Source: Xenopus tropicalis (taxonomy: Eukaryota; Chordata; Amphibia; Anura; Pipidae). Taken from it: a stretch of 64,000 bases of DNA. The stretch covers positions 3,503,133-3,567,132 of the forward strand of contig NC_030683.2 in assembly GCF_000004195.4 (NCBI RefSeq), in the 5' to 3' direction. A program made the position numbers and the translations under genes. The notes beneath the pieces are model-generated. The model had not been told where the DNA came from. It searched no databases and worked only from the letters and a program-made list of their open reading frames with translations. Each line of letters begins with the position of its first letter. Positions within the stretch are counted from its first letter, which is position 1. This document shows, one piece after another, positions 22,901 to 34,900 of this stretch.

Positions 22901-25900
22901 CAAGGAACTAGATATAAACACAAACAAAAAAAGGGTTCAACGGGTGCAAAGGTGTAAAGTCTAACACAAGGTCCCACGGAGCCAAGCTGTCAACTGGTTC
23001 CCAAGCCATTAGCCAATGATAAATAGTTACATAATCATTTGAGAAGGACAATAAAAACTCTTGGTGGACTGGGAAAATGCGAGAGTTGAAGAGTTTAGGG
23101 CCGATGCTTTGTTCTGCTGGGTTTTGTGGGAAGATGAGGCTGAGCAGCCAGTGTTGGGTATAACATCCCCAATATATTAGATTGTTCCACCAGAACCTTG
23201 GCACCCCTCCGAGGCAGCTCCCCAAGCCAGTAGTGCTGCGGCCCAACCGCCGGCACATAATGAGGAGCTGGGACTTATCTCATCCGAGTCCAAACAAAAG
23301 GGCTTCGTAGATAAAGGAGGCAAAGACTGGCGGAAGGCTCCTATCTGAGCAGATGACCGAGGAACAGAGAACATGGGGAATAGAGGTTCCTGGCAGATTT
23401 GCCATCATACGAATTGGGTTTCATGAACTGAATGTCGATGGAGGGGTAGGAACGTAAGCTGTAGGCCCTACAGTGTAGGGTGTGGGTGGCATCTCCTAAA
23501 GAGAGGTCCAGTTAGAGATGCACCGGATCTTCTATTTTAGGATTTGGCCAAATCCCAATCCTGCTGAGAAAGGCTGAATCTTGGCCAAAGTGAAACCTGG
23601 ATTTAGTGCATATAACGTTCAGATAACTTTGGCTATTTGCCACCCAAGCTCTTTCATTGTTCAAACTTTTCTTGTTCTTCTATTTTCACCTATTTTTCAT
23701 TTCTGGGCAGTTTGCTGAGCTCGGTGACCATATTTCAGACTCGTTATAGATGTCTATTTAGGGATGACTCCTGGTCCATTTCATCTGGATCATATTACCC
23801 AAGACGATGTTCTGACCACGATCAACACCTGCCCAAGGGTTTTCATTGAGAGGGTTATTATATATGACTATGACCCTCAGGGTTCCCCAACCAATGGCTC
23901 GTGAGCAACATGTTCTTCTCTGTCCCCTTGGATGTTGCTCCCAGTGGCCTCAAAGTAGGTGGCCATTAGTGAGTGGCCTCAGACCACATGGGGCCACCAA
24001 ACAGCCAATGACAGCCCTTATTCTGCATTCTCAAGGAAATTTCTTTATGCTTGTGTGGCACCCCAAGACTTTTTACAGTGTGGCTCATGAGTAAATAAGG
24101 TTGGGGATCCCTACTCTAGAGAAAGGAAATAGATATAAGCACAAACACCATCTTTGTTGTTGAGGCAAAACCCTATAGAAGGGTTCAAAGGTGTAAAGGC
24201 TAACGCAAGGTCCCAAGGAGGCAACAGGTCGGCATTTTAATTGCCCTTTGATCCTTAGCATGCACTATACATAGAAGTTGACACTTAGGGCAATGGCTCA
24301 CCATTTCGCCCATAATATACACCTGCTTGCCACTGGTTTGGATTTGCCTTTTCTTTTTGGTTGTTAAATGTAGAAGGTTTAGTGAGGAGACTTACAGCCA
24401 ATGGGACTGCTCTGTAGCAACCAAACCTGCCGACTGCCAACTCGCTCATTAAAAAACGGACACTTAAGCGGTCAACTGGCTTCCCAAGCCATTAGCCAAT
24501 GATAATTAGTTACATAATCATTTGGGGAGGACAAAAAACTCCTGGTGGACAGGAAAAACGCGAGAGTTGAAGACTTTTGGGCCGACACTTTGTTCTGCTG
24601 GGTTTTGCCAATGAATCTGCTTCGAGGATGAGGCTGAGCAGTCAGTGTTGGGTATAACTGCCCTCAGTGCACAGCCAGTGTATCCTGCCGCCGGCCTTTC
24701 TTCCTATTGCCCCCAGTCTTTCCTACCATCAAGGTCTTCTGCTGGGAGTAAGGCCTTCCCCGCGTCCCTCCGCCCTACTGGCAGCCCTTCTTCTGCCTCC
24801 GTCTCCCAGGGAGCCGTCTGGCTCTGTTTCATCAACTATTCATGGCTCTGTTCTTCCCGCTGCCCAACAAACCCCTAACACTTTCCCTGAGCCGCACAGT
24901 TCAACTGCATCAATTCCTCCCCAACCTGCACTGCTGCTGCCGACTAACGCACAGCGACAACAAAGCCAGAGCTCCCCGTGTAGTTTAAAGTCTTTTATAG
25001 ACTTCCCATTACCTTTAGTTTGGCCTTTAACATGTGATTTACTGTTACTCAAAATACAGGTACAACACAGAAAGCCACTGGGATGGAAATGTGATAGGGA
25101 CCTTAGATTGTAAGCTCACTGGGGCAGGGACTGATGGGAATGGGATAGGGCCCTTAGATTGTAAGCTCACTGGGGCAGGGGCTGATGGGAATGTGATAGG
25201 GACCTTAGATTGTAAGCTCACTGGGGCAGGGACTGATGGGAATGTGATAGGGACCTTAGATTGTAATCTCACTGGGGCAGGGGCTGATGGGAATGGGATA
25301 GGGACCTTAGATTGTAAGCTCACTGGGGCAGGGGCTGATGGGAATGGGATAGGGACCTTAGATTGTAAGCTCACTGGGGCAGGGACTGATGGGAATGTGA
25401 TAGGGACCTTAGATTGTAAGCTCACTGGGGCAGGGACTGATGGGAATGTGATAGGGACCTTAGATTGTAAGCTCACTGGGGCAGGGACTGATGGGAATGT
25501 GATAGGGACCTTAGATTGTAAGCTCACTGGGGCAGGGACTGATGGGAATGGGATAGGGACCTTAGATTGTAAGCTCACTGGGGCAGGGACTGATGGGAAT
25601 GGGATAGGGACCTTAGATTGTAAGCTCACTGGGGCAGGGACTGATGGGAATGGGATAGGGACCTTAGATTGTAAGCTCACTGGGGCAGGGGCTGATGGGA
25701 ATGGGATAGGGCCCTTAGATTGTAAGCTCACTGGGGCAGGGACTGATGGGAATGGGATAGGGACCTTAGATTGTAAGCTCACTGGGGCAGGGATTGATGG
25801 GAATGGGATAGGGGCCTTAGATAGTAGTGACTGTGGGGCAGAAAGGAGAAAGAGAAGCTCCCACATTAGCAGAGAGAGAGCTGTGAGCCATTAGAGTGCC

Positions 25901-28900
25901 AGTCTATTGAGTGTTTCGTTAGTGTTTGAGTGCAGAGAGGACAAGCAGTGAGCGCAGTAGTGAAACCCTTCAGTAGTCGGATCTCGGCGCCGCTCGGAGC
26001 CTGGAACTTCATTAGCAGAAACAATGAGTGAGAGCAGATTTTGTTTGATATAAAACCCTGAAGGACAGAGATTGCGGGTTCCTCCGGCGCCGCCGTGCCC
26101 CCCCGAAGCCACAGAACTCACTCAGCTCTACTGTGGTGCCTGCTGGGGGCCCGGCCATTACATGAACGGAATGTGTCGGGGGGCCCGGCCATTACATGAA
26201 CAGAATGTGTCGGGGGGCCCGGCCATTACATGAACAGAATGTGTCGGGGGGCCCCGGCCATTACATGAACGGAATGTGTCAGGGGGCCCGGCCATTACAT
26301 GAACGGAATGTGTCGGGGGGCCCCGGCCATTACATGAACGGAATGTGTCGGGGGCCCGGCCATTACATGAACAGAATGTGTCGGGGGCCCGGCCATTACA
26401 TGAACAGAATGTGTCGGGGGGCCCCGGCCATTACATGAACGGAATGTGTCGGGGGGCCCGGCCATTACATGAACAGAATGTGTCGGGGGGCCCGGCCATT
26501 ACATGAACAGAATGTGTCGGGGGGCCCGGCCATTACATGAACAGAATGTGTCGGGGGGCCCGGCCATTACATGAACAGAATGTGTCGGGGGCCCGGCCAT
26601 TACATGAACGGAATCTGTCGGGGGGCCCAGCCATTACATAAACAGAATGTGTCAGGGGGCCCGGCCATTACATGATAAGAATGTGTCAGGGGGTCGGCAA
26701 TTACATGAACGGAATCTGTAGGGGGGTCGGCCATTACATGAACAGAATGTGTCGGGGGGCCGTGCCATTACACGAACGGAATGTGTCGGGGGGTCGGCCA
26801 TTACATGAACAGAATGTGTCGGGGGGTCGGCCATTACATGAACAGATTGTGTCGGGGGTTCGGCCATTACATGAATGGAATGTGTCGGGGGGGCCGTGCC
26901 ATTACATGAACAGAATCTGTCGGGGGGCCCGGCCATTACATGAACAGAATTAGTCGGGGGGCCCGGCCATTACATGAACCAAATTAGTCGGGGGCCCGGC
27001 CATTACATGAACAGAATGTGTTGGGAGCTCGGCCATTACATGAACAGAATTTGTCGGGGGGCCCCGGCCATTACATGAACGGAATCTGTCGGGGGGCCCG
27101 GCCATTACATAAACAGAATGTGTCAGGGGGCCCGGCCATTACATGATAAGAATGTGTCGGGGGGTCGGCAATTACATGAACGGAATCTGTAGGGGGGTCG
27201 GCCATTACATGAACAGAATGTGTCGGGGGTTCGGCCATTACATGAATGGAATGTGTCGGGGGGGCCGTGCCATTACATGAACAGAATCTGTCAGGGGGGC
27301 CCGGCCATTACATGAACCAAATTAGTCGGGGGCCCGGCCATTACATGAACAGAATGTGTCGGGGGGGCCCGGCCATTACATGAACAGAATCTGTCGGGGG
27401 GCCCGGCCATTACATGAACAGAATCTGTCGGGGGGCCCGGCCATTACATGAACAGAATCTGTCGGGGGGCCCGGCCATTACATGAACAGAATTCGTCGGG
27501 GGGCCCGGCCATTACATGAACAGAATCTGTCGGGGGGCCAGGACATTACATGAACAGAATTCGTCGGGGGGCCCGGCCATTACATGAACAGAATCTGTCG
27601 GGGGGCCAGGACATTACATGAACAGAATTCGTCGGGGGGCCCGGCCATTACATGAACAGAATCTGTCGGGGGGCCAGGACATTACATGAACAGAATTCGT
27701 TGGGGGGCCCTGCCATTACATGAACAGAATTCGTTGGGGGGCCCTGCCATTACATGAACAGAATTTGTGGGCCGTTGAGTTTATATGGGGGAAGGCGCCA
27801 ACACAAGCGGGAAGGGGGGGCAGCAATTTCATACCAGTACGATGCTCCTGTGCCGACAGCTACAAATTGTTGGATTCCAGATGAATAAGAACCAATCAGA
27901 GCATGTTTATACATACACCGCACCCCCAAATAAATACCCCATCGGCCATACACCTAAACCTGCCTGAACTTTGCTTGTTTTTCATTAGTCACCGATCTAA
28001 ATCATGGACCAATCTGTGTCCCCATTGGCACCAGGATCATAGTGTTAGTGGGTACTGGCCCGAAACCCATTCTTTGCCTATACTGCCCCCGTGGAGCTTA
28101 CAATCTAATGCCCCCTCTATACACACAAAGCCACACTAATTATATTTATACCCAGATACTCAGCTCCTTTACCTGTAATGGGAATACATGAATTCCTTTG
28201 TACCCTCACAAACACAATAACGATCCAGCGGATCTCTGCTGCCACCCAGTGGCACTTAGTGGTACTGCACCCGGCACAGCTTGGCACCATTTCCTACAAT
28301 TAACATTTTCCCTTTCCAGAAGCCTTTGATGATTATCTGGAGAATTACAATACAATTAGTATCTGGTATCAGCGGTAAATGTTGCCGTTATCTGATCCCC
28401 GCTCCGTGCAGCCGCTGTCTTACTCTTAAAGGGGAACTGCGCCCCCCCCCCAAAAAAAATAATTTAATTTCTGTAATACAATTCTAAGCATATACATATC
28501 TGCCTGTATTCCCTGAACTGTTGGTTCCGGTTCTGATTGCTCTCAACAATGGCTCAATGGCAGCACCAGCACAACCTCTTCCCTCCTGCTACTTCCTCCT
28601 CACTCACTTGCAGAGATAGCGACCTCTGTATAAACAAACCCCTCTCCACCCCCCTGGCTCTAGTCAGGCTTTTAGATAAGGAGTAGCTTATTATATATTT
28701 GAAAGTAGGTAATTTAATGAACTGCCTCTTGCCCCTCCCCTTTCCCACAGAAAGTTGCCAATCAAAATCCGGGTTCCGCTGCACCCCAACACTGCTGGGT
28801 ACCTGGGGGGAATAAGGAGCAGGTTCATAGGAACCACAGAGGGGTTTTGGCAAAAGTCCGACTAATTAATGTAAGCAAAGTCCCTCCCCCTTGGTGATGT

Positions 28901-31900
28901 AATAGTGATAGCCCCTCCCAGGGGCAATTCTCACCCCGAAGCTGCCCCGAGGCAGTTCCTGCCCCCCCAGTGTTTCATATTTTCCACAGAACTGAACCCA
29001 AATCACGTGACTATGAAGCTCCAGCAACTGAAAATGACAATTTGTTGTCCCCAAATGATACAATTTTCAATGTTAATGTTAATTCTGGGGGATTCTGGGG
29101 GGGGTCTCTGCGCTGAGTAACAGTAGCCCCTCCCCCTTTCCCGTGTAACAAATCAAATCCCATTGGTGTCACTGCCCGCCCTCTGCGCTGTCACCGGGGA
29201 TCATAACAAATTGTTCAGCAGTTCAAGGGTCCCCCCCCATTAATATGCAGATGTATGCGGCTGAGTTGGTGGGAGGGGAGGGGTTATTGTCACTCGCCGC
29301 ACATGATTTATGGGGGGGGGACTAACGGCAATTCATCCCAATTAAACCTGAACGTTTCATACGGAGACCCCGCCCCCTGATACAGTGTCTGCTCCCTGCC
29401 CCGCAGAGCTTACAGTCTGAGTGGGAAAGTAATATAAAGGCACATAGGAATAAATGGCAATGGCTTGGGAGTCGGCCCATCAGAACCTGGATCAGTGAGA
29501 TACTGTGCTATTGCTCCGAGGCATAAGATTTGGGTTCTGGAGAGACCCAGGGATGTTAGTGTAGTTGCCGCTGAGGAACAAATGGAAAATAAAAGTTACT
29601 TTGCCTTTAAATTATATGACGCTGGTCCTATGTTATACCATAGGCTTGTTATCCAGTTTCTGCAGTGACCTTACTGGTATGTCTGGGGTTAATACAGTGC
29701 TTGAAATCCATACTATGATCTTACCAGCATGCCTGGGGTTAATGCAAGAGGGGAGAGGTGGGGGAGCAGAGGGGAGAGGTGGGGGGGGGGCAGAGTTGGG
29801 GGGCAGGGGGTGCTACTAACAATGGCTCCTGTGGGCTCGGTGCCGGGGGGGCAGAGTTGGGGGGCAGGGGGTGCTAGTAACGAGGGCTCCTGTGTAAGTG
29901 CCACTCTGGGCTCGGTGCCGGAGTTGGGGGCTGGGGGGGCAGAGTTGGGGGGCAGGGGGTGCTACTAACAATGGCTCCTGTGGGCTCGGTGCAAGTGCTG
30001 GGGGGGCAGAGTTGGGGGGCAGGGGGTGCTACTAACGAGGGCTCCTGTGTAAGTGCCACTCTGGGCTCGGTGCCAGGGGCTGGGGGGGCAGAGTTGGGGG
30101 GGCAGGGGGTGCTACTAACGACGGCTCCTGTGTAAGTGCCACTCTGGGCTCGGTGCCGGTGCTGGGGGGGCAGAGGGAAGGGATTGGGGGGCAGGGGGTG
30201 CTACTAACAACGGCTCCTGTATAAGCGGGCTCAGTGCCGGTGCCGGGGGCTGGGGGGGCAGAGGGAAGAGTTGGGGGGCAGGGTGTGCTACTAACGAGGG
30301 CTCCTGTGGGCTCGGTGCCGGGGGGGCAGAGGGAAGAGTTGGGGGGCAGGGTGTGCTACTAACGAGGGCTCCTTTGGGCTCGGTGGCGGGGGGGCAGAGG
30401 GAAGGGGTTGGGGGGCAGGGGGTGCTAGTAACGAGGGCTCCTGTGTAAGTGGGCTCGGTGCCGGTGCCGGGGGCTACTGGAGAGGCGCCAGGGTTTGGCT
30501 GCCAGCGAGAATCTTGTCACCCCCTTTGAACATCACAGTGACTTTACCCAATAGATTTCAGTAAATGACAGTTGCATTAGGCGCGCGGCGCCCCCCCGCA
30601 GATAAAAGGCACGGCTACGAGGCATGTCAGCCCGGCCCGGCACTGCTATTTCTGGCCCAATCAAGGGGGGAAGAACAATACTCAGTTACAGGGAAAGAAA
30701 TAGCCTGCGTCTCCCCCCAGGGACCCCCGCGCTCACAGCCCCATTATCCCAACCAGCGGCTCATTAGCCCCAACGCCTGCGCCAAACCGGCTTCCCACCC
30801 GAGCAGCACCGCCAACAGCTGGATTTGGGTCACTGCCGGGAGTTGTGCCAAGGCCCCTTGCCCATTGGCACCGGTTTCCTGCGCTCGGCCTGCACCCAGC
30901 GACTCCTCGCCCAATGGGCAACATATTGGCCGCCTATGGCTGGGGGCTCAGTCTGATGTAAACTGGACCCTGACCGGATGGGAAATCTCCACAGGGCCCC
31001 TATGTGATCCAATTGTTACCCCAGGGCCCCTATGTGATCCAATTGTTACCCCAGGGCCCCTATGTGATCCAATTGTTACCCCAGGGCCCCTATGTGATCC
31101 AATTGTTACCCCAGGGCCCCTATGTGATCCAATCATTACCCCAGGGCCCCTATGTGATCCAATTGTTACCCCAGGGCCCCTATGTGATCCAATCGTTACC
31201 CCAGGGCCCCTATGTGATCCAATTGTTACCCCAGGGCCCCTATGTGATCCAATTGTTACCCCAGGGCCCCTATGTGATCCAATTGTTACCCCAGGGCCCC
31301 TATGTGATCCAATTGTTACCCCAGGGCCCCTATGTGATCCAATTGTTACCCCAGGGGCCAAGTTATGCAATCGTTACCCCAGGGGCCAAGCGATCCAATC
31401 GTTACCCCAGGGGCCAAGTGATCCAATCGTTACCCCAGGGGCCAAGCGATCCAATCGTTACCCCAGGGGCCAAGTGATCCAATTGTTACCCCAGGGGCCA
31501 AGTAATCCAATTGTTACCCCAGGGGCCAAGCGATCCAATCGTTACCCCAGGGGCCAAGTGATCCAATTGTTACCCCAGGGGCCAAGTAATCCAATTGTTA
31601 CCCCAGGGGCCAAGTGATCCAATCGTTACCCCAGGGGCCAAGTGATCCAATTGTTACCCCAGGGGCCAAGTAATCCAATTGTTACCCCAGGGGCCAAGTT
31701 ATCCAATTGTTACCCCAGGGGCCAAGTGATCCAACCGTTACCCCAGGGGCCAAGCGATCCAATCGTTACCCCAGGGGCCAAGTGATCCAACCGTTACCCC
31801 AGGGGGCAAGTGATCCAATCGTTACCCCAGGGGCCAGGCGATCCAATCGTTACCCCAGGGGCCAAGCGATCCAATCGTTACCCCAGGGGCCAAGTGATCC

Positions 31901-34900
31901 AATCGTTACCCCAGGGGGCAAGTGATCCAATCGTTACCCCAGGGGCCAGGCGATCCAATCGTTACCCCAGGGGCCAAGTGATCCAATTGTTACCCCAGGG
32001 CCAAGTGATCCAATCGTTACCCCAGGGGCCAAGTGATCCAATTGTTACCCCAGGGCCAAGTGATCCAATTGTTACCCCAGGGGCCAAGCGATCCAATTGT
32101 TACCACAGGGCCCCTATGTGATCCAATTGTTACCACAGGGCCCCTATGTGATCCAATTGTTACCCCAGGGGCCAAGTGATCCAATTGTTACCCCAGGGGC
32201 CAAGTGATCCAATTGTTACCCCAGGGGCCAAGTGATCCAATCCTTACCCCAGGGGCCAAGTGATCCAATGAGAAGGCTTTGGCTCCTCCCTTTGGCGGCC
32301 AGACCAGGTAAGGATGAGCCGACTGGGCAACTGGGCACATACGGCGGGGCATTTTTGGGCCACTTTTTTTTACCCATAATGCAGTATTTCCCCTAACATT
32401 CCAGGTGTAACGTTGCCTTGAGAGCCCCATTGGCTTTGGCTAATGAGCCCCCAGTAACCCTTTACTTCCCATAAATCTCTCATTTTTGCCTCTTTTTAGC
32501 CACCAGAGGGAAATAATCTGCATTTCCAGGTGATGTTTGTGTTGCTACGGGGAAGGATAATGGCGGCGGCGGCGGAATCCTTGTCGACACTCTGATTTGT
32601 CCTGTCAGTCCCTATGAGCGCGGGTGGGACGGGGGCGCCACATTGGCACCTACACGCTCTTTGGAGCGGCGCCTGTCAGCCGGCGCCATCGCCTTTCATC
32701 AGCCCTAAGTGCGACGCGTATCATTCCTGGGCCCGGGCCGATAGCGGGAGCTGACAATCACATGTCACGGCGCCGACTGATAAACTAAACGCAGACAGCG
32801 AATGTGTCAGGGAAACTTCTCTCTCCCCCAATCAAATTGTCGCCATTGGTTTGTGTCTGTCAGGCCCGGTTTATACCCAGCCCGGTACTGATCCCCCCAT
32901 TATTAACCCATTCCCTGCCAGCCTGGAAGGTACAAACCCAACAGTTACTAATTGCCATAAATACCTGCTCGTTAGGAAACGGAACATATGGGACAGGCAG
33001 GATCAATCTCATTAATAAGAATATTCTGCCTACGGTTTAACTTGTCCTTTAGATACTCAGTATACCCCATAGGCCCCTCCTCTTTGCTGCTTACGGAACC
33101 CCAAACTCTATATACAAAGCAGAACCCCCCAAATGTACAGAAACTTGCCCATAATGGAAATCGGATTAGCGTTTATCGGTTAAGCGCAGAATTCCGGAAC
33201 TTTCCGTTAACAAGCTGAGTGTTTTAATATCCAGGCCGTGTCGGGAGCCCAACGCGCCGCTAATTTCGGCATCTCGGCAGATTGGAGGGAAAATACAAGC
33301 GACATGAAAGGGAGAGATAATTAAACAGCCAGGAACACAATTTGACAAAATGGATTTATTCTGGGGTCTCTCTCTCTACACGGGCGCCACTGGATCTGTT
33401 TAATAGGCTGACAGTTGCACTGGGATGGTTAATAAAACATTCAGCCAATATAGCGATGCAAATCCTGCCCGAAATATATAATTCATCAGATCAGTCACAT
33501 TTAGTCAGAGGCAAATCAAGCTTTTTCCATATATAAAAACAAAACAGCAACAGTGCCACCTAGTGACTAACTCTGGGTATTACCTCCCATTGCCTTCTGC
33601 ATTACTGTAATAGGGAAACATTATACCCAGGGCACAAATAAGCCCTCACCCCAAATCCCCCCCGTAACTGGCCTTCAGGCTGGGCCCCCTTAGCCCATAA
33701 CAAGGTTACAGATATATAGAAACATTGCGGTAACAGTCACCCCGCTATAGTTCCAGGGGTACCCAGGGCACAAATAAGCACTCACCCCAAATCCCCCCCT
33801 AACTGGCCTTCAGGCTGGGCCCCCTTAGCCCATAACAAGGTTACAGATATATAGAAACATTGCGGTAACAGTCACCCCGCTATAGTTCCAGGGGTACCCA
33901 GGGCACAAATAAGCACTCACCCCAAATCCCCCCCTAACTGGCCTTCAGGCTGGGCCCCCTTAGCCCATAACAAGGTTACAGATATATAGAAACATTGGGG
34001 TAACAGTCACCCTGCTATAGTTCCAGGGGTACCCAGGGCACAAATAAGCACTCACCCCAAATCCCCCCTAACTGGCCTTCAGGCTGGGCCCCCTTAGCCC
34101 ATAACAAGGTTACAGATATATAGAAACATTGGGGTAACAGTCACCCTGCTATAGTTCCAGGGGTACCCAGGGCACAAATAAGCACTCACCCCAAATCCCC
34201 CCTTAACTGGCCTTCAGGCTGGGCCCCCTTAGCCCATAACCAGGTTACAGATATATAGAAACATTGGGGTAACAGTCACCCTGCTATAGTTCCAGGGGTA
34301 CCCAGGGCACAAATAAGCACTCACCCCAAATCCCCCCCTAACTGGCCTTCAGGCTGGGCCCCTTAGCCCATAACAAGGTTACAGATATATAGAAACATTG
34401 GGGTAACAGTCACCCCGCTATAGTTCCAAGGGTACCCAGGGCACAAATAAGCACCCCAAATCCCCCCCTAACTGGCCTTCAGGCTGGGCCCCCTTAGCCC
34501 ATAACAAGGTTACAGATATATAGAAACATTGGGGTAACAGTCACCCCGCTATAGTTCCAGGGGTACCCAGGGCACAAATAAGCACTCACCCCAAATCCCC
34601 CCTAACTGGCCTTCAGGCTGGGCCCCCTTAGCCCATAACAAGGTTACAGATATATAGAAACATTGGGGTAACAGTCACCCCGCTATAGTTCCAGGGGTAC
34701 CCAGGGCACAAATAAGCACCCCCAAATCCCCCCTAACTGGCCTTCAGGCTGGGCCCCCTTAGCCCATAACAAGGTTACAGATATATAGAAACATTGGGGT
34801 AACAGTCACCCCGCTATAGTTCCAGGGGTACCCAGGGCACAAATAAGCACTCACCCCAAATCCCCCCCCTAACTGGCCTTCAGGCTGGGCCCCCTTAGCC

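Noticed and set aside
24667..25113. 148-codon serine/proline-rich frame outside arrays
   Set aside because: No family recognised, overlapping frames are equally open and the end runs into the 51-bp array. Kept only as an unassigned stretch.
25034..25894. 286-codon plus and 273-codon minus frames
   Set aside because: Both come from 51-bp units (17 codons). Two frames open on opposite strands is the mark of an array, not of genes.
26149..27765. CRISPR-like direct repeats of about 35 bp
   Set aside because: Units are contiguous with no unique spacers, there are no cas genes and the DNA is vertebrate.
30565..31617. 350-codon plus frame starting outside the 30-bp array
   Set aside because: The non-repeat start has no recognised domain, is antisense within VTI1A intron 3, and the frame stays open mainly because 30-bp units keep it in register.
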